DNA from: Virgibacillus_O xinjiangensis
GTDB lineage: Bacteria; Bacillota; Bacilli; Bacillales; Amphibacillaceae
DNA: 64,000 nucleotides
NCBI RefSeq assembly: GCF_042643145.1
Contig: NZ_JBHRSA010000058.1
Location: 71,689-135,688 of the forward strand
Direction of reading: 5' to 3'
The position numbers and the translations under genes are program-made. The notes beneath the pieces were generated by a model, which was not told the origin of the DNA, ran no database searches, and saw only the letters and a list, made by a program, of their open reading frames with translations. This document shows, one piece after another, positions 8,239 to 15,694 of this stretch (positions are counted from its first letter, which is position 1; each line of letters opens with the position of its first letter).

Positions 8239-8261
8239 TTTGCAGCCTTTTTTCGCAAATC
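8237..8261 (+). promoter_or_regulatory. Inverted repeat upstream of sigma-54 promoter (possible activator site or weak terminator)
   Basis: GATTTGC and GCAAATC arms separated by 11 nt (including TTTTTT in the loop) directly after the MaoC stop codon, about 65-90 bp upstream of the -24 element at 8328. The position suits an enhancer site; the hairpin could also act as a weak terminator. Confidence 0.45.
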
Positions 8262-8274
8262 TGCAAATGATACG

Positions 8275-8291
8275 TAGAATTGCAAATTCTA
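8275..8291 (+). promoter_or_regulatory. Palindrome, candidate enhancer-binding site
   Basis: TAGAATTGCAAATTCTA is a perfect 7-bp inverted repeat around GCA, about 40 bp upstream of the -24 element. With the GATTTGC/GCAAATC repeat it makes two symmetric sites ahead of a sigma-54 promoter, as expected for a Fis-HTH activator such as the product of 4422-5732 or 17704-19380. Confidence 0.5.
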
Positions 8292-8325
8292 GTGGTCTTA
8301 AAAGCTGTGATATCAAGAAAACATT

Positions 8326-8342
8326 TTGGCATGCATTTTGCA
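8326..8342 (+). promoter_or_regulatory. Sigma-54 (-24/-12) promoter of the ring-cleavage operon
   Basis: TTGGCATGCATTTTGCA has GG at 8328-8329 and GC at 8340-8341 with 10 bp between. It lies 28 bp upstream of the ATG at 8370, the same spacing as at 6409/6453. Confidence 0.88.
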
Positions 8343-8369
8343 TTATAAAAGATGAAGAGGAGGGGTAGC

Positions 8370-9554
8370 ATGGTTGATTTCTCGTTTACAGAGGAACAAG
8401 ATTATTTTCGCAAGATGCTCAAGGAGTTTGCTAAGGATGAACTCCTCCCGAATTATACCAAATGGGACCGGGAAGGGATCACACCGGCACATTTATGGAG
8501 AAAGCTCGGAGAATTGGGAGTCAATGGCCTGCGCATTCCTGTGGAGTACGGTGGTAGTGGCGCCGACTGCGTGACCACCGGTATTGCGGCAGAAGAAATA
8601 GGACGCGGGGATTTCAATTTAACCTATGCGGTGATGCTAAACGGATTGATCGGAGAGATCATCACCAATCATGCAGATGAACATCTGAAGAAGGAATGGC
8701 TGCCGGAAATAGCTGCAGGCAATAAGATTCTTGGCATTGCCATTACGGAGCCGGATGCAGGAACAGATGCAGGCGGCATCAAGTCGACAGCTGTCCGTGA
8801 TGGTGACAACTATATACTCCAGGGAGAGAAGTCGGGCATCAGTGTAGCTGTGGCAGCCGATGCATTTATCATTTTTGCGAAAACGGATCCATCCAAAGGG
8901 AACCGAGGCATCAGCGCTTTCATTGTACCTTCTGATCTTCCAGGGGTCGAGTGCAAGGGATATGAAGACATGGGAAATATTCCAATCGGCAGGGGATCCG
9001 TCTACTTGAATGAAGTAAGGGTGCCCGCAGATCACTTGATCGGTCTGGAGGATAAAGGGTTCTCGCAAGTAATGAACGGTTTCGATCTGTCAAGACTCTT
9101 GATTGGCCTGCAATGTACCGGTGCAGCCTTGCAAAGTTTGGATGAAACGATCGAACATGTGAAAGTCAGAAAATCCTTTGGCAAGCCGCTGGCCACTTAT
9201 CAAGGAGTATCTTTCCCGCTTGTTACCCATTATACCAAGCTGGATATGCTGAAATGGCAAGCGTATCGCGGCTTATGGCTCAGGGACCAGGGAAAGGAGC
9301 ACACCAAGGAATCTGCTTCCGTGAAATGGCTGGGACCTTTGTACAGCCAAGAGGCGATTCATGAGTGTCTGCTGTTGAACGGTCACTATGCCTATACCAA
9401 AGAGATGCCGCTGGAGCAGCGACTTCGGGATGTCATTGGTCTGGAAATCGGTGACGGTACTGCCCAGGCCAATCAGATGGTCATCGCCAAACATGTGATA
9501 GGAAAAGAGTATCGATCCTATGAACCACAGATGCCGACTACAGGCAAGAAATGA
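8370..9554 (+). CDS. Acyl-CoA dehydrogenase, cyclohexanecarboxyl-CoA dehydrogenase (AliB)-like
   Basis: 394 residues from ATG 8370 (GAGGAGGGG upstream; the ATG at 8352 overlaps that site). All three ACAD domains are present: N-terminal helices, middle strand domain with ITEPDAGTDAGG near residue 128, and C-terminal helices. In place of the usual EGT..IQ motif near the FAD it has IGDGTAQANQ, with Asp at about residue 362 where most ACADs have the catalytic Glu. It would oxidise an acyl-CoA to its 2-enoyl-CoA, passing electrons to ETF (28151-29931). As first gene of an operon with BadI-, AliA- and BadH-like genes, oxidation of a cyclohexanecarboxyl-CoA-like substrate is the best guess. Confidence 0.85.
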   Translation: MVDFSFTEEQDYFRKMLKEFAKDELLPNYTKWDREGITPAHLWRKLGELGVNGLRIPVEYGGSGADCVTTGIAAEEIGRGDFNLTYAVMLNGLIGEIITNHADEHLKKEWLPEIAAGNKILGIAITEPDAGTDAGGIKSTAVRDGDNYILQGEKSGISVAVAADAFIIFAKTDPSKGNRGISAFIVPSDLPGVECKGYEDMGNIPIGRGSVYLNEVRVPADHLIGLEDKGFSQVMNGFDLSRLLIGLQCTGAALQSLDETIEHVKVRKSFGKPLATYQGVSFPLVTHYTKLDMLKWQAYRGLWLRDQGKEHTKESASVKWLGPLYSQEAIHECLLLNGHYAYTKEMPLEQRLRDVIGLEIGDGTAQANQMVIAKHVIGKEYRSYEPQMPTTGKK

Positions 9555-9582
9555 CAGATTAATAATATAGGAGGTTATCAAC

Positions 9583-10383
9583 ATGGAACTGACTGATATT
9601 TTATACGAAAAAGAAAATGGAATCGCTACCATTACCATGAACCGCCCGAAAGTGTATAATGCTTTCCGCGCGCAAACCATCAAGGAACTGATTTGGGCTT
9701 TCCGTGATGCCTGGGATGATAACCGTATTGGTGCCGTCATCCTTACCGGGGCCGGGGAGAAGGCATTTTGCGTCGGCGGCGATCAGAAAGAAAAAGGTGA
9801 TGAAGGCGGTTACGGATACAATGGCGGACTTGGAGGGGGAATCGGACTCGAAGTGGAGAACCTTCATCAGACGATCCGCAATATCCCGAAACCTGTCATT
9901 GCAGCGGTGAATGGGTTTGCCATCGGAGGAGGCCATGTTCTTCATGTGATTTGTGATTTGACCATTGCCGCCGATACGGCAAAATTCGGTCAAAGCGGCC
10001 CAAAGGTAGGGAGCTATGATGCCGGGTTTGGAAGTGCCTATTTAGCACGTATTGTCGGTGAGAAGAAGGCAAGGGAAATTTGGTATCTCTGTGAACAATA
10101 TACGGCAGAAGAATGCAGGGAAATGAAACTCGTGAATAAAGTGGTGCCAGCAGAGAGTTTACAAGAAGCTGCAAAGGAATGGGCTGAGAAGATTTTGGAA
10201 AAAAGCCCGACGGCGATCAAGATGCTGAAGTACTCCTTTAATGCTGATTCAGCCAATATCCAGGGCATTTCCCAGTTGTCGATGGGGAGTCTGGCTATGT
10301 TTTATGACACGGAGGAATCCCAGGAGGGCAAGAACGCCTTTATGGAGAAAAGGCCTGTAGAGTTCAATAAATTCCGTAGATAA
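9583..10383 (+). CDS. BadI/MenB-like crotonase, probable 2-ketocyclohexanecarboxyl-CoA hydrolase
   Basis: 266 residues; AGGAGG lies 8 nt upstream. Crotonase fold with the MenB/BadI subgroup marks rather than ordinary enoyl-CoA hydratase marks: GGDQ near residue 65, IGGGHVLHVICDLTIAAD near 112-128, FGQSGPKVGSYDAGFGS near 133-150 with the Asp of this subgroup, and YDTEESQEG..AF near the end. MenB makes naphthoquinone rings; BadI hydrolyses a cyclic beta-keto acyl-CoA to pimeloyl-CoA. No other men gene is nearby, while AliB-, AliA- and BadH-like genes flank it, so the BadI role is favoured. A second MenB cannot be excluded by reading alone. Confidence 0.82.
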   Translation: MELTDILYEKENGIATITMNRPKVYNAFRAQTIKELIWAFRDAWDDNRIGAVILTGAGEKAFCVGGDQKEKGDEGGYGYNGGLGGGIGLEVENLHQTIRNIPKPVIAAVNGFAIGGGHVLHVICDLTIAADTAKFGQSGPKVGSYDAGFGSAYLARIVGEKKAREIWYLCEQYTAEECREMKLVNKVVPAESLQEAAKEWAEKILEKSPTAIKMLKYSFNADSANIQGISQLSMGSLAMFYDTEESQEGKNAFMEKRPVEFNKFRR

Positions 10384-10401
10384 AAGGGGAGGAGCCTGCC
10401 G

Positions 10402-12033
10402 ATGAATGTTGAAACTTTGCTGACAGAGGAATATATCCGTAAATATGAGGATGTTTGGCCGAACAAAACAATTCTGGATTACCTGGAAGCTGCGGTCGAG
10501 AAGAACCCAGAAAAGGATGCCATCATTGATAAGAAGAGTCGATATACCTATCAGGAATTAAGGGAAAAGGTGGATCGTGTGGCACTTGGCTTGTTGGAAT
10601 ACGGAATTGGCAAAGGCGATGTCATTTCCATCCAGCTCCCTAATTGGAACGAGTTTATCATCCTGCATTATGCGGCTACGCGCATTGGTGCTGTTACCAA
10701 CCCGTTGATTCCTATTTATCGCGATCGTGAAATCGGATATATGGTCAGGATGGCAGAATCCAAAATGATCGTTGTCCCTGATACCTTCCGGGGATTTGAT
10801 TATCCAGCCATGATTCAAAGGCTGCGACCAGAATGGGAAAGTTTGGAACACGTATTTGTAATCGGTGAAAATGTACCGGATGATATGGAGGCATTTTCCG
10901 AACTGATGGATATACCATGGGAGAGAATCAATGACCCATCCGTTCTGAAAGATATCGAACATGACCCGAACGAATTGACCGAAATCATTTTTACATCCGG
11001 CACCACCGGCGATCCAAAGGGAGTCATGCATACCCATAACACACTCTGCGTCTCTACGGAATATTGGATCGACAGGCTCCGTTTAACCGATGAGGATGTC
11101 ATGTTCATGCCATCCACCTTTGGACATCAGACCGGATTCGGCTATGGTGTCAGACTCCCTACCCATTATGCCGGAACCGTTGTTTACCAAGATATATGGA
11201 ACCCAACAGAATTCATTGAATTGATTAAAAAAGAAAACATCACCTTCACGGCAAGTGCGACACCATTTCTTCAAGACTTGGTCCAATATGAAGGGATTGA
11301 AAGCCATGATATACGTTCACTAAGGGCATTTGTGGCTTTGGGGGCCCCTGTACCCCGCCCATTAGTCAGGGAAGCGAAGGAAAAGGTGAATTTCAGTATA
11401 CTCGCAGGCTGGGGTCAGACAGAGAATGGACTGGTGACGTTGACTTCCCTTGATGACTCGGAAGAGAAACTTACCAATACAGATGGTTTTCCATTTCCAA
11501 GCATGGAAGTGAAGGTGGTTGATCCCAATGGCGAAGAATGCCCTCCTGAAGAAGAGGGAGCCCTGCTGAGCAGAGGTCCTGGTCAATTCATCGGATACTT
11601 GAAGCGAATGGATATAACGAGACAGGAACATGTGGATGGATGGTTCATCACCGGGGATCGGGCGACCATGGATGAAGACGGCTATATCCGCATTACCGGT
11701 AGAAATAAGGACATCATCATCCGAGGCGGGGAAAATATCCCTGTAGCCTACATGGAAAATATTTTATATGAACAGGAAGACATCCAGGTCGCACAGCTTG
11801 TTGCTGTGCCGGATAAACGTCTCCAGGAAAAAGCCTGTGCCATCATAAGCATGAAACCCGGCAGGGATCCTCTTACCTTGAAGGATATCCAAGTGTTTCT
11901 GGAGAGTAAGGGAGTAGCGAAGCAATATTGGCCGGAATATTTGGAGGTAGTCGATGATTTTCCAAGGACACCAAGTGGGAAAATACAGAAATTCAAACTG
12001 AGGCAGATGCTGCAAGAAAAATCGAATGTCTAA
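10402..12033 (+). CDS. Acyl-CoA ligase, cyclohexanecarboxylate-CoA ligase (AliA)-like
   Basis: 543 residues. Class I adenylate-forming enzyme: P-loop-like IIFTSGTTGDPKGVMHTH near 193-212, GWGQTENG near 333, GWFITGDRATMDEDGY near 413-428, hinge RNKDIIIRGGENI and the C-terminal catalytic Lys in TPSGKIQKF near residue 528. NPLIPIYRDREIGYM near 105 is a segment I associate with the AliA/cyclohexanecarboxylate-CoA ligase group. It activates a carboxylic acid with ATP and CoA. Set 18 bp after the BadI-like gene in the same operon, it probably activates the acid that feeds the pathway. Confidence 0.85.
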   Translation: MNVETLLTEEYIRKYEDVWPNKTILDYLEAAVEKNPEKDAIIDKKSRYTYQELREKVDRVALGLLEYGIGKGDVISIQLPNWNEFIILHYAATRIGAVTNPLIPIYRDREIGYMVRMAESKMIVVPDTFRGFDYPAMIQRLRPEWESLEHVFVIGENVPDDMEAFSELMDIPWERINDPSVLKDIEHDPNELTEIIFTSGTTGDPKGVMHTHNTLCVSTEYWIDRLRLTDEDVMFMPSTFGHQTGFGYGVRLPTHYAGTVVYQDIWNPTEFIELIKKENITFTASATPFLQDLVQYEGIESHDIRSLRAFVALGAPVPRPLVREAKEKVNFSILAGWGQTENGLVTLTSLDDSEEKLTNTDGFPFPSMEVKVVDPNGEECPPEEEGALLSRGPGQFIGYLKRMDITRQEHVDGWFITGDRATMDEDGYIRITGRNKDIIIRGGENIPVAYMENILYEQEDIQVAQLVAVPDKRLQEKACAIISMKPGRDPLTLKDIQVFLESKGVAKQYWPEYLEVVDDFPRTPSGKIQKFKLRQMLQEKSNV

Positions 12034-12062
12034 TCGCAAACCAAAAAACGGGAGGGAATTGC

Positions 12063-12812
12063 ATGACAAAACAGACAGCTTTCATCACTGGTGCAGGCCG
12101 GGGGATCGGCCGGGAAATAGCCAAAACTTTAGCAGCCAAGGGAATGAACATTGTCGTATCAGATATCAATATGGACAATGCGGAAGAGACAGTTTCTATA
12201 TTGAAGAAGGAGGAGAATGCAGAGGCAGCAGCCGTAAGATGTGATGTCACCAGCCTGGAAAGTGTCCGGAAAGCTGTGGAGGAAGCCGTTTCCCGGTTTG
12301 GAACAATTAATGTCCTGGTGAACAATGCCGGGTGGGATAAGGTCGAGCCTTTTCTGAAGAGTGAACCGGATACATGGAAGACGATTGTAGATATCAATCT
12401 GATGGGCCAAATTCACACCTGCAAGGAAATACTGCCTGTAATGATTGAGAATGGTTCAGGCAAAGTAATCAACGTGGCATCTGACTCCGGCCGGGTAGGA
12501 TCCAGTGGAGAGGCTGTCTATTCTGCGGCTAAAGGCGGCATCATATCTTTTACGAAAACAATCGCCAGAGAGATGGCCAGGCATAAATTGAATGTCAATT
12601 GTATTGCTCCTGGTCCAAGTAACACCCCGCTCATAGAAGAAATCGGGTCGTATAATGATGGGATTGTGAAGGCATTGGAGAAGGCGATCCCGTTCCGGCG
12701 GCTGGCAGAGGCTCGAGATATTGCAAATGGAGTGGCATTCTTCGCCTCGGAAGAAGCAGATTATATTACCGGTCAGACGCTTTCGGTCAACGGCGGCCTG
12801 ACAATGTGTTAG
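12063..12812 (+). CDS. SDR, 2-hydroxycyclohexanecarboxyl-CoA dehydrogenase (BadH)-like
   Basis: 249 residues; GGGAGG upstream. Classical short-chain dehydrogenase: TGxxxGIG as TGAGRGIG at 10-17, NNAG at 88-91, catalytic Ser in the SDSGR segment and YSAAK with Tyr and Lys near 154-158. The stretches NNAGWDKVEPF, RVGSSGEAVYSAAKGG and the C-terminal TGQTLSVNGGLTM are strikingly like BadH of Rhodopseudomonas as I remember it. BadH oxidises the 2-hydroxy to the 2-keto cyclic acyl-CoA, the substrate of BadI, which fits the BadI-like gene two positions upstream. Confidence 0.85.
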   Translation: MTKQTAFITGAGRGIGREIAKTLAAKGMNIVVSDINMDNAEETVSILKKEENAEAAAVRCDVTSLESVRKAVEEAVSRFGTINVLVNNAGWDKVEPFLKSEPDTWKTIVDINLMGQIHTCKEILPVMIENGSGKVINVASDSGRVGSSGEAVYSAAKGGIISFTKTIAREMARHKLNVNCIAPGPSNTPLIEEIGSYNDGIVKALEKAIPFRRLAEARDIANGVAFFASEEADYITGQTLSVNGGLTMC

Positions 12813-12861
12813 GGGGATTGCGCACGGACATGAGGAAATCCACAGGAAGTGAGGTGACGGT

Positions 12862-13608
12862 ATGGAAGTGGATCTAGCAGGTAAAAACATCCTGGTGACA
12901 GGGAGCGCCAAGGGCATTGGCCGTCAGATTGCCCTTGCGGCCGGGAAGAATGGCGCCAATGTCGCCGTTCATTATCATACCTCGATAAAGGAAGCAAATG
13001 AGACGGCAGATGAGATTTCTTCTTATGGAGTCGAGAGTGCAGTCGTTCAGGCTGATATTTCTGATTTTCGGCAGGTGGAACGAGCAAAAAAAGAACTGAA
13101 CCAGAAACTTGGTGCCATACACGGTATTGTGAACAACGCAGGGATGGCACAGGTGAAGACATTCTTCCACTATGAACCGGAAGAATGGAAAAGAGAAGTA
13201 GATGTCTGCCTGCACAGTGTGATGAATTTGGCATATTTGTTCATTCCTGACATGAGGGAAGCAGGGCAGGGAAAAATGGTCAATATTGTCGGGGATTCAG
13301 CGAGGACAGGTGATAAAAACCTGATAGTTTCTGGAGCAGCCAGGAACGGTGCCATCAGTTTCATGAAATCACTTGCAATAGAGACAGGCAAGTATAATAT
13401 CCAATGTAACAGCATGGCATTGGGAATGATCGATCAGGGAGACCTGGATGATGAAATCAAGGGAAAGTTGATGAGGCAATACCCATCTAGAAAGCTTGGA
13501 AGTTCAGAGGATGTCGCTGAAATGGCCATGTTCCTGCTCTCCAGCTCAGCAGATTGGATCACCGGCCAAGTTATGGCGGTGAATGGCGGATACAGCATGT
13601 TGGGATGA
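12862..13608 (+). CDS. SDR-family protein lacking the catalytic Tyr/Lys
   Basis: 248 residues; GGAAGTGAGGTG upstream of ATG. The Rossmann motif TGSAKGIG (13-20) and NNAG (91-94) are normal, but alignment with the upstream BadH-like protein puts Ser157 and Arg161 (IVSGAARNG) where YxxxK should be. The cofactor-binding half is kept. Either it uses a different catalytic arrangement, like some divergent SDRs, or it is a non-catalytic partner of the BadH-like enzyme. Last gene of the operon; its stop codon overlaps the terminator at 13608-13640. Confidence 0.8.
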   Translation: MEVDLAGKNILVTGSAKGIGRQIALAAGKNGANVAVHYHTSIKEANETADEISSYGVESAVVQADISDFRQVERAKKELNQKLGAIHGIVNNAGMAQVKTFFHYEPEEWKREVDVCLHSVMNLAYLFIPDMREAGQGKMVNIVGDSARTGDKNLIVSGAARNGAISFMKSLAIETGKYNIQCNSMALGMIDQGDLDDEIKGKLMRQYPSRKLGSSEDVAEMAMFLLSSSADWITGQVMAVNGGYSMLG

Positions 13609-13640
13609 AAGAACCAGGAAACCTCTGGTTCTTTTTCTTT
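13608..13640 (+). terminator. Intrinsic terminator ending the ring-cleavage operon
   Basis: AAAGAACCAG and CTGGTTCTTT arms around GAAACCT, followed by T-rich sequence, starting in the stop codon of the second SDR. Confidence 0.85.
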
Positions 13641-13659
13641 TGCCCAAAATAGAATGCTT

Positions 13660-13800
13660 GGCCACCGCTGCGGCAGGATAATTCGCTTTCCGTGGGCACG
13701 TCCTCAATCTCCTCGGAAGCAAGGAACACTTTCTTTGGGGTCTTTATTCGTGCTGTTCCTGCTGGAGTCTACGTATATTATCTTTGCTAGCTGTAGTTAA
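13660..13800 (+). repeat. Intergenic repeat element (same family as 5876-6025)
   Basis: Shares CGCTTTCCGTGG, CACGTCCTCAATCTCCTCGG, TGCTGTTCCTGCTGGAGTCTACGTAT and the following TTATCTTTGCTAGCTGTAG with the copy at 5876-6025. Weak terminal inversion GATAA / TTATC is kept. No coding potential seen in the 13641-14041 gap. Confidence 0.7.
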
Positions 13801-13908
13801 TCGCCGTAACCTCCCAACTAGCGAAGGGGTTTCAGCAGCGACATGCTACTACGCTATTTGTGATATCGTGTCAAAATAAATTTCAAAAGGACTTGTGTTA
13901 TAACAATA

Positions 13909-13926
13909 TTTTAATTAGAATTAAAA
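13909..13926 (+). promoter_or_regulatory. Perfect AT-rich palindrome, candidate operator
   Basis: TTTTAATTAGAATTAAAA is an 8-bp perfect inverted repeat around AG, about 115 bp upstream of the 3-hydroxyacyl-CoA dehydrogenase start. It could be an operator for the IclR regulator encoded downstream or simply an AT-rich upstream element; no convincing -35/-10 or -24/-12 pair was found between it and 14042. Confidence 0.35.
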
Positions 13927-14012
13927 GTAGAAATTAACAGAATCTTAATTCCGCATGATGGAATGACAGCACCTGATGGAGGAGTAATCCTTTCCGTATT
14001 TTTGAAAGTATC

Positions 14013-14026
14013 TGAAAGCGCATTCA
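14013..14026 (+). promoter_or_regulatory. cre-like site (CcpA)
   Basis: TGAAAGCGCATTCA matches 13 of 14 positions of TGWAANCGNTNWCA and lies 16 bp before the ATG at 14042. It suggests carbon catabolite repression of the beta-oxidation unit. Confidence 0.6.
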
Positions 14027-14041
14027 ATAAGGAGGCTAATT

Positions 14042-14911
14042 ATGGCACAAGTGACAGTGGTAGGGTCTGGAGTGATGGGCAAAGGAATAGCATATGCATT
14101 TGCCACTTCCGGCTCCAAAGTGGTACTGAATGATCTGAATGAAGAGATTCTGGAAAAGGCAGCAGATGATATTACCGGTTTGATGGAAAAAAGCCATCAG
14201 AAAGGCTTTTTATCGAAGGATGAATTGGAAATTGCCCAGTCGAACCTTCAGTTGGAACCGGAGATATCCAAAGCAGCCCGTAACGCAGACTTGGTTGTGG
14301 AAGCAGTACTGGAGAAGATCGATTTGAAAATCAGTATCTTCCAGCAATTGGATGAAATCTGCGGGCCGGATACCATATTGGCCACCAATACATCGACGAT
14401 GAGCCCGACAGAGATAGGTGCCCAGACCTCACGGCCGGATAAAGTGATTGCGATGCATTTCTTCAATCCTGTCCATAAAATGAAATTGATTGAAGTCATT
14501 CGCGGGCTGGAAACATCCGATGAAACCGTTAATAAGATCATGGATATTTCCCGGCAGATTGGGAAGGAACCAGTCGAAATCCATGAGTTCCCGGGCTTTG
14601 TTACTTCCAGAATGAATTGCCTGATTGGGAATGAAGCCATGAATATGTTGATGGAAGGAGTAGCATCTGCGGAGGATATCGATAAAGCAATGAAACTTGG
14701 TTTGAACCACCCGATGGGACCTTTAGAGCTTGCCGATCTGGTTGGATTAGATACAAGGCTGCGGAATATGGAGTACCTCCATGAAACGCTTGGAGAGAAA
14801 TACCGTCCATGCCCATTGCTCACAAAATATGTAAAAGCCGGAAAGCTGGGAAGGAAAAGTGGACAAGGCTTCTATGACTATTCCGAAGGGAGAGTTGCAC
14901 ATGGAGTATAA
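14042..14911 (+). CDS. 3-hydroxyacyl-CoA (3-hydroxybutyryl-CoA-type) dehydrogenase
   Basis: 289 residues; AAGGAGG 6 nt upstream of ATG. NAD-binding Rossmann motif GSGVMGKG at 8-15, substrate-domain motif ATNTSTMSPTEI near 117-128, catalytic His in MHFFNPVHKMKLIEV near 139-153, and the C-terminal helical domain ending KSGQGFYDY. It oxidises (3S)-3-hydroxyacyl-CoA to the 3-keto form. Its 3' end overlaps the start of the enoyl-CoA hydratase gene by 11 bp, so translation is coupled. It could process pimeloyl-CoA-derived intermediates from the 8.3-13.6 kb operon. Confidence 0.92.
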   Translation: MAQVTVVGSGVMGKGIAYAFATSGSKVVLNDLNEEILEKAADDITGLMEKSHQKGFLSKDELEIAQSNLQLEPEISKAARNADLVVEAVLEKIDLKISIFQQLDEICGPDTILATNTSTMSPTEIGAQTSRPDKVIAMHFFNPVHKMKLIEVIRGLETSDETVNKIMDISRQIGKEPVEIHEFPGFVTSRMNCLIGNEAMNMLMEGVASAEDIDKAMKLGLNHPMGPLELADLVGLDTRLRNMEYLHETLGEKYRPCPLLTKYVKAGKLGRKSGQGFYDYSEGRVAHGV

Positions 14912-15680
14912 CAATATAAGGGTGAACGTGGAGGAAGGCATATATTGGCTGACCCTGAACCGACCCGATGCTCGGAATGCCTTGGATGCCGGCATGCTCC
15001 AGGAAATCGGGCAAGCAATGGAGGAGGCGGAGAATCAGACCGAGGTTAAAGTAATAGTCCTGCAAGGGGCTGGCGGAAAATCCTTTGCAGCAGGTGCGGA
15101 TATCAAGCAGCTGTATGAAAAGCAGCCTTTGGACGCGTTAGTGCCAGGAATGCAGGGATTGTACAACCGGATAGAGAACTGTCCAAAGGTGACGATTGCA
15201 GCTGTCAATGGATTTGCACTCGGCGGTGGATGCGAGTTGGCCATGGCTTGTGATATACGAGTGGCAACGAAGAAGGCAAAATTCGGGCTGCCCGAACTGA
15301 ATTTGGGTATTATTCCAGGGGCCGGGGGCACCCAGCGACTGGCGCGTATCGTAGGCAAGGGAAGGGCGATGGACATGATTCTCACCGGCCGCATGGTAGA
15401 TGGAGAAGAAGCGGAACGGATAGGGTTGGCGACCTATTTTGTTGAAGAGGAAGCGGATCTTCCTACACGAATCGAATCGATTGCCAAGGCTGTGTTGAAG
15501 AAAGGTCCGGTTGCCGTTCAGCTTGCCAAGATGGCTGTCCACAAAGGGTTTGATGTGGATGAGGGAACGGCCCAATGGATTGAGAAGCTCTCACAGTCGG
15601 TAGTTTTTGGTACGGAGGATAAACAGGAAGGAACCAAGGCATTTATCGAAAAAAGGAAGGCAGTATTTCAAAATAAATAA
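14901..15680 (+). CDS. Enoyl-CoA hydratase (crotonase)
   Basis: 259 residues from ATG 14901 (GAAGGGAGAG upstream; earlier in-frame ATGs lie inside the hbd-like gene). Both hydratase glutamates are present: FALGGGCELAMACD near 105-118 and LPELNLGIIPGAGGTQRL near 130-147. The oxyanion-hole segment AAGADIKQL is near residue 66. It hydrates (2E)-enoyl-CoA to (3S)-hydroxyacyl-CoA, pairing with the dehydrogenase it overlaps. It is also a candidate for the BadK-type hydration of cyclohexene-carboxyl-CoA. Confidence 0.92.
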   Translation: MEYNNIRVNVEEGIYWLTLNRPDARNALDAGMLQEIGQAMEEAENQTEVKVIVLQGAGGKSFAAGADIKQLYEKQPLDALVPGMQGLYNRIENCPKVTIAAVNGFALGGGCELAMACDIRVATKKAKFGLPELNLGIIPGAGGTQRLARIVGKGRAMDMILTGRMVDGEEAERIGLATYFVEEEADLPTRIESIAKAVLKKGPVAVQLAKMAVHKGFDVDEGTAQWIEKLSQSVVFGTEDKQEGTKAFIEKRKAVFQNK

Positions 15681-15694
15681 AAGGGGATGTACAC

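Noticed and set aside
9583..10383. Authentic MenB of menaquinone synthesis
   Set aside because: Family resemblance is strong, but there are no other men genes and the operon partners are AliA-, AliB- and BadH-like; kept only as an alternative.
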